Source: Anthopleura xanthogrammica (taxonomy: Eukaryota > Cnidaria > Anthozoa > Actiniaria > Actiniidae). Taken from it: a DNA stretch of 64,000 nucleotides. Positions within the stretch are counted from its first letter, which is position 1. Every line of letters begins with the position of its first letter. Shown here piece after piece: positions 33,420-44,330 of this stretch. The notes under the pieces were generated by a model. The model made no database searches. It was given only the letters and a program-made list of their open reading frames with translations, and had not been told where the DNA came from. A program made the position numbers and the translations under genes. The stretch is from positions 10,770,208-10,834,207 of the forward strand of contig OZ025215.1 of NCBI GenBank assembly GCA_964019055.1, given 5' to 3'.

Positions 33420-36400
33420 GGTCTTGTCGAAACTTGTGTTTTGATTTACTGTGCTCTAATCACGGGACTCGGAAATTCTGCAAAACAGGTTATGCCAAGT
33501 AATCCGACTGAAGACTGAAAACACGTCACTTAAACTTGTCAAAGATGTGTAAATATGACTCGAGGGCGTCAATTACGTGAAATGTTTTTGAATGAAAATT
33601 GCTCTGTTGATGAATTCTTTTGTGCCTTCGCCTGTCGAGGGTGTGTGGGCGTGCATGGCTCCGGCATGCTCTTTTAACTGTTTTGTTTCCGTTTTGCTAA
33701 TCAAGGATGTTTTGATTTCTTTTTTTCTTTTTTCTTCAACTAAACAGTCAGCGGCGCCCTATGAGGGTCATAGTTCGTTTTGTCGCCGCCAAAAGTATTT
33801 TGATTTCGTCTATTTCGTCTTTGTTATGCAGACATTGATACTTCAGTGTGTGTATAGAACTTGGTATTCACCCCATTTTGGGTTCACGATAGCTGTCTGG
33901 TGTTCCCGACAGTGCCGCTAGATCGAAGGGGTGGGAAAACCTGGCAGGATAGGAATCTAAAGATCCTAGACTGTTGCCTTCCCTCCCGAATCTTGTTGGG
34001 GGGAAAAAAGGGACAGTATAAATTGAGTGATACAAATGTAAAAGGCAAAGCGTATAAAAAAAACTAAAATTACCGTGCGATAAATTACCGCATAACTTTA
34101 GAAAGCCTTCGTTAAAACTAGGCGGAACTCATCACGCGGGTTCCCTGTGTTATCTAGGTTTGCCTGTGCATTTAGGCGTCAATAACATTATTGCTTTGTT
34201 TATGTTAGGCTCAGAGGTGTTCCCCGTGAGGAACTGGAATGAAAAGGAGATGGATGTCGGATGATTGGTTAAAAGATAAGCTAGGAGCCGCGTGGGCTGG
34301 AGAAAAGTAGCCTATTTTTCTCATCATAATGCGATGGAGTGAAGTAAGTAAATAATTAGGTTTATCTTTAAAAGTACTTAAAAAAATTTTATGACATGTC
34401 AAATTTCGAGTGGCAATAAAAAGCTCAACGATTTGCATAATCGCGATCATAACTATATGCACGATCAGTAAATGATGGGAAATGTATACGGTAAGTTGAG
34501 CACCGTTTAACGAAAAAGGTATACTTTTTATACACCCGGGGTGTAGCAACATAACTGACACATACTGTCATTATCACGATCTTCTTTGCACATGCAGATC
34601 AGTATAAATATATTCACTAACCTTAATCAGCGTTACTTTTATATAACCTTATGACTTATCAGGCTATCGGTCGTTTTGCCGTACTGCCAATCAATCGGAC
34701 AAAAATATATCGGTACTACTTTTGCCCAAAATTAACTGCTAAAAACATCCGATCCGTGGCTATAGTGGAATAAATCTTATATTATCGAAGTTTCATTTAA
34801 AAATGTATTCCTAAAAGCTTGCATCATTCAAAGAATAGTTACTATAGCGATGTGTGTGCAATCTTAATTTAAACCTTGAAAATGGCGGGAAATGATCACG
34901 TGATGCGTTAGTTCATGCTTAGAGATTTTTATTTTTAACACTTATTGTACCATATGTATAATTGAATAATATATATGTCCTTCTGTTTCTCTCTTACACA
35001 GTTCATTATAAATATATACACGAACACTAATTCAGGATACACAGAAATATATAGTACATAAGAATATACATGCAAAATATCGTTTTTATTTACATTATTT
35101 AAAGTTACAGAATAATGTCCATTTTTAGAATAATCCAGATACGATATTATATTACACATTTCTTTCTTATCTTATCCTCACTAGCCCAATCTTTTTAGAT
35201 TCTGCTCACTATTTCGGCCCGTAACGTAGATATTGTTAGGTTACATCAGTTGCCTGTTTTGAATCAGTCGTTTTCCTGCATAACACAAATGTCATCCATG
35301 ACAACTGTACATTGCTGCTTATTGATAATTAAATTATATTAAATCAGCCGATTGCTTAAAGAACTCACTGATCTGTGCAAGTGTCCATCTTTGAGTGTTC
35401 ATCATGATGTCATTTGTATGTTGCTGTCCATTGATGCTTAAGTTAAGGTACACCAGCCGATGCTGCATGCATGGTGGCATCTCCTCTAGATCCTTCATAG
35501 CATGCTTAAAAAATTCGCTGATCTGTGCATTCATCAATCCTTTTACTAGATAACATCAATATCATTCATGACATCTGTACGTTGCTGTCCATGATGCTTA
35601 AGTTTATGGTACATAGTTACTCATACTAAGAAGCCACTGATTTGTGCCCATGTTGGTCCTTTTGCTGTACATTGACATCAATTCTTCATTTCCTAACTGT
35701 TGCGTGTTGCAAAAATTAGTCATTGATTTTGCTGTATTTGCCTCAATTGTATCAATACTCCTGACAACATTCCAAGCCTAGATGTTGTATGCCCGGTACG
35801 TCCCGGGCTCCCCAGGCTCTAATCTTGAACAAAATTACATCAATTGTGGAAGAATTTCTGATGCTTTATGATCAATTAAGCGCTGATTTGCGCTTTATGC
35901 TGATTTGGGTCCAGTGACCCTGGTCTTCAGTTGAGAACCTCAATTACATCAATTGTAGAAGAATTTCTGCATTCTGTATGCCCAGTAAATTACTGATTTG
36001 GATCCAGGGACCCAGGTCTTGGACAACCTCAATTGTGACAACATTTCTTGGATACTTTATGCCCAGTAAATCACTTGGTGATAAACTACTTGGAGTCCAG
36101 CAATCTTCTTCTACAGCAGCAATTACGTCAGTTTTGACAGCATTTTGAATGCGCAAGTATTTGGGACCTTTGAACATATATTGAAAGTCATGAACAACAT
36201 ATTGATCATTGTTTTCTTCAAATTTCTTCTGTAAGCCTTCCTAAACATTTTATTTCCTGGCTCAAAATCCTTGACACAGTTTTTTGTGTTCACAGCATCA
36301 TTCAGTTGTTTGTTTTGTTTTGTCGATGCATGGGAGATTTATGTACATATGTACATTACTGATCATTAATGTAAGCACTTCTCCTGTGGCATCAAAAGTA

Positions 36401-36662
36401 TCTCAGTGATTCATTCCTCCAGATGCACGCAAAGCCTCCACAGATATGTCTATTTAATCTCAATCACAGAAGAAATTCTTATAATTCTGTCAGAAAGTGC
36501 AGGCTTGGCAACGTTGATAACTGGTTGATAGTACCTGTATGAGGTACCTCGTAGCGAACATCATGATGATACTCCGATCTAAAGCCTTTGCCTGTATCTT
36601 GCCCTTAATGGGTTTAAAGAAATCCTTCGAAACAAGTATACCTGAAGTCCAAACAAGATGGT
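33420..36662. other. Intergenic region with degenerate repeats
   Basis: No gene is supported between Tctex1 copies 3 and 4. Bases 33420-35280 show AT-rich sequence only; 35290-36130 is a degenerate repeat. Confidence 0.6.
35290..36130. repeat. Degenerate tandem repeats downstream of Tctex1 copy 4
   Basis: Paragraph-like units of about 150 bp contain GATCTGTGCA and GTTGCTGTCCATTGATGCTT. They are followed by units of about 100 bp with ACATCAATTGTAGAAGAATT and GGATCCAGGGACCCAGG. Copies are diverged. The block lies 3' of copy 4 on its strand and could be part of its transcript. Confidence 0.6.
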
Positions 36663-36989
36663 TTATTTTTGAGTCTTTTCTTCAGTGCCTTCCTCGTCTT
36701 CTTCGTATATAATCTCCTCACATACCGATGAAGATCGAGACTTTGTGCTGACAATAGATTCACTTGAGCAAGAAAAACCTGATTTTGAAAGAAGAAACTT
36801 CCTGAGATTAAAATGTCCACCATCAATGCCTTTCAATGATTCTCTGATGTTTCCAAGAGACTTTGCCCTTTTCTGTTTGTGTGGTACGTCGATGTGAGTT
36901 ACTGTGAAACTCCCATGGTCTTGCTTTGACGGTCGCTCAACTTCCAAGGAATTGCTTCGTGGTCGACCAAGATCAGAAAACACAGACAT
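36663..36989 (-). CDS. Tctex1-family N-terminal motif protein without the Tctex1 domain (copy 4)
   Basis: 108 residues from the ATG at 36989 to a stop at 36663. Residues 9-48 (RPRSNSLEVERP, DHGSFTVTHIDVP, KRAKSLGN) match the motif preceding the Tctex1 domain in copies 3 and 5. The rest is Ser-rich, then strongly acidic (EEIIYEEDEEGTEEKTQ), with no light chain fold. I could not find the domain in any frame in the 1 kb downstream, and no good donor before the stop. It may be a truncated pseudogene, a stand-alone regulator, or a first exon spliced to a distant exon. Retention of the motif with an open frame argues mildly against simple decay. Confidence 0.6.
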   Translation of the reverse strand: MSVFSDLGRPRSNSLEVERPSKQDHGSFTVTHIDVPHKQKRAKSLGNIRESLKGIDGGHFNLRKFLLSKSGFSCSSESIVSTKSRSSSVCEEIIYEEDEEGTEEKTQK

Positions 36990-38080
36990 TCTGATGCAAT
37001 ATATAGCCTCGATCAAAATTCTTCAAAAACGCAAGTGTGAGCTTTCTAGGCTTTCACTATTATCTTTACAGGAGAAATTCAGCTGGTTAATCTATTCAGT
37101 TTCGCCTGAAACCTATTTTTGATGATAAAAAGAGCTTTCTTTTCTTGTCAGAGATGTTTACAATATGCTGCGAACACGGTCTTTTAATGCGCAATTCTGA
37201 TGTCTATTACTATAGGTTGTTTGTACACTAAATGGCCTTTGATAAAGTATCCTCTTGGGGGTTAGAAGTATGGTAATTAATGGAACACTATTTGATAATT
37301 ATGTACACGATCATATCGCTTGACATCTCTAGAGGAGTGTCATCTTGCTCGTAGAGCCAACAGCCCACTTTTTTGCTAATTTTGATTCTCCTCTAGCATA
37401 ATAATTTCTTCTTCATACTTCAAAACCATTATGATGTTGCTGGCAAGCGTGAAAAGTTATTTTTTCTGACCAATTTTTGTATCTTAATCATGTTTATAAC
37501 CTACCATAAGACCATGAATACAGTTTGCCATGGTCTTAAGGTTGGTTCTTGTTCTGGACACTAAAATCAGCCAACTCTCATGAAAACTCGATCATTTTCT
37601 AGTATATTATCAGTATATAACAGCACCCCATGAACGTTCACGAGCTGGTACAGTATCTCCAAATAGAACTTCAAACAATGTTGATTGTAAGGAGGGGATT
37701 AGGGAAAGCTTTGTTCGTGCTCTGTAACATGTTGTGTGATCCGTTGAATACCAACTACAGACTCATGACAGCTTGAACAAAGGAACCTTAATTCTTTCAG
37801 CAGGTTTTAAACCTGTTTACACGAGAGTCAAAGGTGACATTTGTCATTGCGTTTACACAAGAACTTTACTACAGAGGGTTTTTTTTTGCCCTTTTTTCAA
37901 ATACAGAGATTTGGATAAACCCGTGTTTTCTAAAGTGCTCCCACAAGTTTTGCTGATCCATTTTAATTACATCCCTGGAAAAACTAGGAGTTTATATTTG
38001 AAGCAGTCAAATCTAGGAGCTTAGACTAAATAACCCTTTTGTTTTTGCTGCTCACAGACACACACAGTGCACCATAGCCA
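36990..38080. other. Intergenic region
   Basis: No gene or clear repeat is seen; mostly AT-rich unique sequence. Confidence 0.6.
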
Positions 38081-38087
38081 TTCCTCC

Positions 38088-38480
38088 CTCCCTCCTTCCT
38101 TCATCCCATATTTCCATCCATCCATCCGTTCGTCCGCCTTTACGTCGACGCACCCACCCACCCATTCATCGATCTATCCATCGTTCCATCCGTCCGTCCA
38201 TCCATCCATCCATCCATCCATCCATCCATCCATCCATCCATCCATCCATCCATCCATCCATCCATCCATCCATCCATCCATCCATCCATCCATCCATCCA
38301 TCCATCCATCCATCCATCCATCCATCCATCCATCCATCCATCCATCCATCCATCCATCCATCCATCCATCCATCCATCCATCCATCCATCCATCCATCCA
38401 TCCATCCATCCATCCATCCATCCATCCATCCATCCATCCATCCATCCATCCATCCATCCATCCATCCATCCATCCATCAT
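38088..38480. repeat. (ATCC)n array
   Basis: About 280 bp of perfect ATCC units (38196-38478) with a degenerate left flank (CCTCC, CGTCC variants). Open in several frames on both strands because the unit has no stop. Confidence 0.97.
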
Positions 38481-38489
38481 TAACTAACT

Positions 38490-38830
38490 AACTAACGAAT
38501 AGATGTTTAATTTTTATTCTCTTCCTCATAAGCGTCTACATGATTTACAAATAAGCGCAACAACTACCTTTTAGATATTGTCTGCAAATATACACAAGCA
38601 ACACGCGAGTATAACTAATACGGACAGCCTCAAGATGACATAGAGATAATAATAATTATTAATGTAATGATTAATAATTGAAACCTATCCATCCAGTCTT
38701 CCATCCATTCAATATTAGTGTTTTACAACTAAACATATGGAACGAATAGATGCTTTATTTATATTTATTTTTCTACTGCCACTTTTAAAAGCTTCTACAT
38801 ACATCATTTACAAATCAACATCTGACCTTT
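38490..38830. repeat. Diverged direct duplicate
   Basis: AACGAATAGATGTTTAATTT near 38494 and AACGAATAGATGCTTTATTT near 38741 open two similar segments, each followed by a CTTCTACAT or GTCTACAT and ATTTACAAAT stretch. They lie next to the foldback at 38891-39096. Confidence 0.5.
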
Positions 38831-38890
38831 TTAAATTCGCACCGGCCGAGACTTTCGTCGAACTAAACAGGAAAACTTGGATTAGCCATA

Positions 38891-39096
38891 AATTTTATTA
38901 CATATACACCTGCTTGCAAGAACGTTGTCATACAACATTTGAGCATTTGTAGTTTAGTGGATTAGGAATAAATTAAAAGTACAAAAGAAGATCATTGAAG
39001 CAGAACTCTTTCTTTTGTACTTTTAATTTATTCCTAATCTTGAAACTACAAATGTTCAAATGTTGTATGACAACGTTTTTGCAAGTAGGTGTATAT
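38891..39096. repeat. Long foldback hairpin, arms of about 90 bp
   Basis: The left arm (ATATACACCTGCTTGCAAGA to AGTACAAAAGAA, ending near 38989) is inverted at about 39008-39096 with only a few substitutions and small indels. A loop of about 20 bp separates the arms. No reading frame is conserved across it. Confidence 0.85.
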
Positions 39097-39324
39097 ATTA
39101 TTATTTATTTAGGTAAACATTTATCAGGTAGCATCTAGTTTAGCATAGCTAGTTTAAATGGAGTCCTGATATAACACAAATATAAACAAAAAAAATTACA
39201 AACATTCATTAGCAAAGTAACAAGGGCTAAATTTATATATCACACATTATAATAAGTTGCGATACGTTTTTGTTTGAGGTGGCTTTTTAACTTGATCTTA
39301 AATAAAATAAAGAGGGATGTTTAG

Positions 39325-39390
39325 TCGATTATATTTAACAATTATTCACCGAAATCGAAGTGAATATCGTCTTATAATCATTAGTTGCTC
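39325..39390. repeat. Dispersed repeat (AACAATTATTCACCG type), copy 1
   Basis: TATATTTAACAATTATTCAC followed by CGAAATCGAAGTGAATATCG; a related sequence is at 43490-43620. It is internally palindromic around the TTCACC and GGTGAA-like parts. Confidence 0.6.
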
Positions 39391-39496
39391 GACCAATCAC
39401 AGCGAGCGGAACTCTATATTCAAGTCCAAAATTATAGTAATGATACATATATCATATATGATTGGACACCGTGATATTAAGTGCTTTTATCGTTTA

Positions 39497-40177
39497 TCAC
39501 TGATGGAATGAGTTGCTTCGAGCTGTCTTAGGAAAACTCGAGCTTCTTCCAGGCTTCTGCCTTGGTCTCTCGCAACAGACACCGTACACACTTCCCACGG
39601 CAGAAATACTGTCATTTTGGAACACATAATCAACAAAGCTGTCTTTATCAACAGTCGCCAAGAGCTCGTCCCATGCGCATCCGCTGTCCATTTTCATGGA
39701 AGGCTTTGCTCGCTTTGAAATATAAAAGCTGCAAACTATTTTGTAGTTCTTGATTTCCAACGCTGAAATTCGTTCCTTAACCGCGTTTGCAAGTTGACGG
39801 CAAATACTTTCACACTCCGAAGAATCATATGTTTTTGATTGTAGTTTCTGTTTCACTTCATGCTCCAATATCTCGTAAATCAGTTCTCTGTCAAAGCCCA
39901 TGTCTTCAGAATTAGCCATTTTTGACGGAGATCTCGACATCGAAGGGGCAGGAAAATCTGCATGTGACAGCACAGATTCACCAATGTCGTTTTCGCATTT
40001 TTCTGGCTCAAACAATGATCTTCTTCTTCTAGCTCTCCCCGCCATCATTTTTGCTTTCACGACCGCACCGAAACTTAGGGAACCAGGAACGAAGTCAGTG
40101 TTTTCATTGGAATCTTTGGGTGATTCTTTTGTCGATGCAGGTGTGAAAACAGGGGAGGACAGTTGAGATCCATCCAT
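39497..40177 (-). CDS. Tctex1-type dynein light chain domain protein (copy 5)
   Basis: 226 residues from the ATG at 40177. The frame is open further upstream but without ATG. Residues 48-78 hold the shared motif (RARRRRSLFEPEK, then GESVLSHADFP). The Tctex1 domain spans about residues 98-205: LIYEILEHEVKQKL, NYKIVCSFYISKR, SGCAWDELLATVDKDSF and AVGSVYGV. Like copy 3 it has the extra residues before the last strand and a basic Ser-rich tail (RPRQKPGRSSSFPKTAR), so copies 3 and 5 form a subgroup. No intron is needed. Family role: dynein or ciliary light chain type; the long phosphorylatable flanks suggest a regulated adaptor (inference). Confidence 0.86.
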   Translation of the reverse strand: MDGSQLSSPVFTPASTKESPKDSNENTDFVPGSLSFGAVVKAKMMAGRARRRRSLFEPEKCENDIGESVLSHADFPAPSMSRSPSKMANSEDMGFDRELIYEILEHEVKQKLQSKTYDSSECESICRQLANAVKERISALEIKNYKIVCSFYISKRAKPSMKMDSGCAWDELLATVDKDSFVDYVFQNDSISAVGSVYGVCCERPRQKPGRSSSFPKTARSNSFHQ

Positions 40178-41130
40178 GATGGAATCCTTGGATAGTTGGA
40201 AATGTAATCTCAGACTTATGGACAACCTCTTGTGGCTGGCAGTATGAATTGCCACTTACACACCTTTAGGAGAAACAAGCAAATATTAACGAAATTAACT
40301 TCTTTTGCTAAGTGCATTAATGACCATGTTACTGAGGCAAGTTAGTATGCTTTGCATCATATATTCACCTTCTTACTGTGGACGATTAATGTTCTGACAA
40401 GTTATGAAGTTTTCAAACTACTTGAAACTCCTAAAAGTAGTACCCTTTTTCCCTTCTGCACCATTCAGCAAACGTACCGACCTTGGCAAACACTCTTGTG
40501 TGAATTCAGTCTGTTTACGAGTTATTAAAGCAAGGTCTGTTGTAAATATAACCCCATTGTTCAGATTAAGCCGTCCATTTGCTTAGATTGTAGTCGTTAT
40601 ATCCAAAACACAATAGCTCATGTATTTGTCCAACAATCCTACGGATTTACAACACCATACATCCCATTCAAATGTACTTATCCGTATTTACGTTGGCATG
40701 GCAACCGTCCCAGGGGACTTTGGGGTCTTGTTCAAGCAACACCAAGTAATTAGGAACAAATAACCAGACTCCAGTGCTTAACAATTGCAAAGTAGTCTAT
40801 TTTAGAGCCTTTTATACATTTACTTATTTCAGCCTTGTTTTCCCAATGATTGACGTCATCGGTGTTGTGCAATTGTTTTTATATAAATGACTTTTATTGT
40901 AAGTTGTTTAACTAATTAACTGACTGAGTAATGGGTAAACTGCACTTAAGGTCTCGGTACAGGGGGATTGGATTAGTCGGACTACAGTGTTTATCTTGCA
41001 CGGCCGAGTTCATCTCATGTTGAAAATATTTTTAGATTAACGCGTGTCAAATATTTTGCTGCTCATTTTAGATATACTTTTTCGCTTATACATGCACTTT
41101 TACGAGTTTTATTGCTGTATACTTCTACCA
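40178..41130. other. Intergenic region
   Basis: Upstream flank of Tctex1 copy 5; no gene or marked repeat is seen. Confidence 0.6.
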
Positions 41131-42150
41131 CTTCCAACACCACTACCACTACCACTTCTACTATACCACTACCACTACCACTACCACTACCACTACCACT
41201 ACCACTACCACTACCACTACCACTACCACTACCACTACCACTACCACTACCACTACCACTACCACTACCACTACCACTGCCACTGCCACTGCCACTACCA
41301 CTACCACTACCACCACCACTACCACCACCACCACCACTACCACTACCACTACCACTTCTACTATACCACTACCACTACCACTACCACTACCACTACCACT
41401 ACCACTACCACTACCACTACCACTACCACTACCACTACCACTACCACTACCACTACCACTACCACTACCACTACCACTACCACTACCACTACCACTACCA
41501 CTACCACTACCACTACCACTACCACTACCACTGCCACTGCCACTGCCACTGCCACTGCCACTGCCACTGCCACTGCCACTGCCACTGCCACTGCCACTGC
41601 CACTGCCACTGCCACTACCACTACCACTACCACTACCACTGCCACTGCCACTGCCACTGCCACTGCCACTGCCACTGCCACTGCCACTGCCACTGCCACT
41701 GCCACTGCCACTGCCACTGCCACTACCACTACCACTACCACTACCACTACCACTACCACTACCACTGCCACTGCCACTGCCACTGCCACTGCCACTGCCA
41801 CTGCCACTGCCACTGCCACCACTACTATACCAAAACCACAACCACAACCACTATACCACTACCACTACCATTACTACTACGACAGCCACTACCACTACCA
41901 CTACCACTACCACTACCACTACCACTACCACTACCACTACCACTACCACTACCACTACCACTACCACTACCACTACCACTACCACTACCACTACCACTAC
42001 CACTACCACTACCACTACCACTACCACTACCACTACGACAGCCACTACCAGTACGACTACTACAACTACCACCGCCACCACCACTACCACCACCACTACC
42101 ACTTCTACTACTGCTACCACCGCCACTACTACCATCACCATCACCGCCAC
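41131..42150. repeat. Hexanucleotide array (CACTAC/CACTGC)n, about 1 kb
   Basis: Almost 1,000 bp of CACTAC units alternate in blocks with CACTGC units (for example 41530-41610, 41638-41722, 41766-41815), with interruptions such as TTCTACTATA and ACGACAGC. All six frames are open over hundreds of codons, which marks the long Thr, His-Tyr, Pro-Leu and Gly-Ser frames as artefacts. Confidence 0.97.
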
Positions 42151-42437
42151 CAATACCACTCATGACCACTCCTGCTACTCCTACTGCTGCTACTAATGCT
42201 GCTACTAATGCTACTAGCCCTACTTAGAAATAGAAATTCCATAGAAATTATAATTGAATGTATAATGAATCTATTCTATCGATTTATGTAATAAGAACAC
42301 GATACATTGAACTTTATTGCAAAATATAAAAACGCCCACTATTTATTACTCATATTAGTAATTTTCTTCCCACAACTTCCTTTTTTCTCGGCAACTTGTG
42401 ATATATATTTTATTGCAAGTTAATCAGTTTTGTTTAA

Positions 42438-43305
42438 TGGAACTCCTGCTACCGTTTTATGATCAAGATGCATGTAGTTTGTAAATTCGTTTTCCTATAA
42501 TTTCATCTTTCGTATGTGGAACTCAGTGCTACCTCACCGGGAGATTTATGATCAAGATGCATGTAGTTTAATTTGTAAATTCGTTTTCCTATAATTTCAT
42601 CTTTCGTATATGGAACTCAGTGCTACCTCAATAGATTTATGATCATAATGCATGTAGTTTGTAAATTCGTTTTCCTATAATTTCATCTTTCGTATATGGA
42701 ACTGAGTGCTACCTCACCGGGAGATTTATGATCATAATGCATGTAGTTTGTAAATTCATTTTCCTATAATTTCATCTTTCGTATATGGAACTCAGTGCTA
42801 CCTCACCGGGAGATTTATGATCATGATGCATGTAGTTTGTAAATTCGTTTTCCTATAATTTCATCTTTCGTATATGGAACTCAGTGCTACCTCAATAGAT
42901 TTATGATCAAGATGCATGTAGTTTGTAAATTCGTTTTCCTATAATTTCATCTTTCGTATATGGAACTCAGTGCTACCTCAATAGATTTATGATCAAGATG
43001 CATGTAGTTTGTAAATTCGTTTTCCTATAATTTCATCTTTTGTATATGGAACTGAGTGCTACCTCACCGGGAGATTTATGATCATGATGCATGTAGTCTG
43101 AAATTCGTTTTCCTATAATTTCATCTTTCGTATGTGGAACTCAGTGCTACCTCACCGGGAGATTTATGATCATGATGCATGTAGTTTGTAAATTCGTTTT
43201 CCTATAATTTCATCTTTCGTATATGGAACTGAGTCCTACCTCACCGGGAGATTTATGATCATAAATAATAATGTAGTTTGTAAATTCATTTTCCTATCAA
43301 TTTAT
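42438..43305. repeat. Tandem array, about 89-bp unit, about ten copies
   Basis: Units contain TGGAACTCAGTGCTACCTCA, ATGATCAAGATGCATGTAG and TTCCTATAATTTCATCTTTC. Two unit types alternate irregularly: one with CACCGGGAG and a shorter one with CAATAG at the same site. The first and last copies are more diverged. Confidence 0.95.
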
Positions 43306-43489
43306 CTTGTTTGTTTAATAAATTTTAATTTATAAAAAACGCTTATAAAGGTTTTTTTAAATATTTTTAATTTTTTGTCTTATTTCTTTTTCCTGTTCTT
43401 CACTTTTGTCTTCCATTTCTTTCTCTTTTTTTTTTTACTTTTCTTTCTTTATATTTATGAACAGTGCAACTAAAAAAATCTGCGTTTTT

Positions 43490-43620
43490 GATATATTTAA
43501 CAATTATTTACCGAAGGCGAGGTGAATATCGGTGAATATAAACCAAGGAATAGTCGAGGTAAATATTCACCATATTCACTGAACCTGAGGTGAATAATCG
43601 TCGTAGCATAATTTTAGGCT
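43490..43620. repeat. Dispersed repeat (AACAATTATTTACCG type), copy 2
   Basis: Carries AACAATTATTTACCGAAGGC, GGTGAATATCGGTGAATA and an inverted TATTCACCATATTCAC, related to 39325-39390. Confidence 0.6.
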
Positions 43621-44214
43621 TGACTATCAGAGAAAAGACAAAATTCGTGACAAAAAAGTCTTAGTATTCCTTCCGCTCTGGTAAAATTTAGCAAACCTCA
43701 AGTATCGGATATTAATCAATCATATTTATATAGTTTTACTTTCAATGTCAAAAAAAAATATCCAATATATTTTTGATAATATCTTGTGACGGTGAAATGT
43801 TTTTTATTGAAAAAACATTCTGGAAAATTTTATTAGGTGAGATTTCCATCAATCAGCAGAAATATTTTTCAAATTTTTTTTTTGCGCTTTTTTTTTTGCG
43901 TCTCATAATGCAAATATTTGTATTTATGTAAATATAAATGTATATTACGACGTTCATTTTTTGAAATCAAGGATGTATAGCATATATATCTTTACCATAA
44001 AAGCCAAGAATTTCAGGGCTTAAATAAAAGGTTGTTTTCAATCATACCTGCTTGTACGAGGGATCGGTAATTTAGATGATAAATGTCAGTAAAATTACAG
44101 TTATGGTGATTGGATGAGTAAATATTCTTCGTGTTCATCAGGTATATGACACTTCCTGTCACGTACATGATCTGCAATATTTAATTTTTACGAAGACTAC
44201 TTGGTTTTGTTTAT

Positions 44215-44330
44215 TAGGTCTCTTCCTTTGCGTTTTCTCCAGGTTCTCCAGTTTTCCTCCCTTCGCAAACCCTAATACGCTAAATTCCTATTCGATCTGT
44301 GAGTTAGCCGTGCCATGACTTTAAACAGCC
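44215..44330 (+). mobile_element. SINE-like fragment
   Basis: TTTCTCCAGGTTCTCCAG and CGATCTGTGAGTTAGCCGTG match the fragments near 25440 and 4860. Confidence 0.5.

Noticed and set aside
41044..42227. Overlapping open frames of over 370 codons (Thr-, His/Tyr- and Pro/Leu-rich) on the plus strand and Gly/Ser or Val frames on the minus strand
   Set aside because: All six frames are open because the hexamer unit contains no stop; there are no gene signals and no domain.
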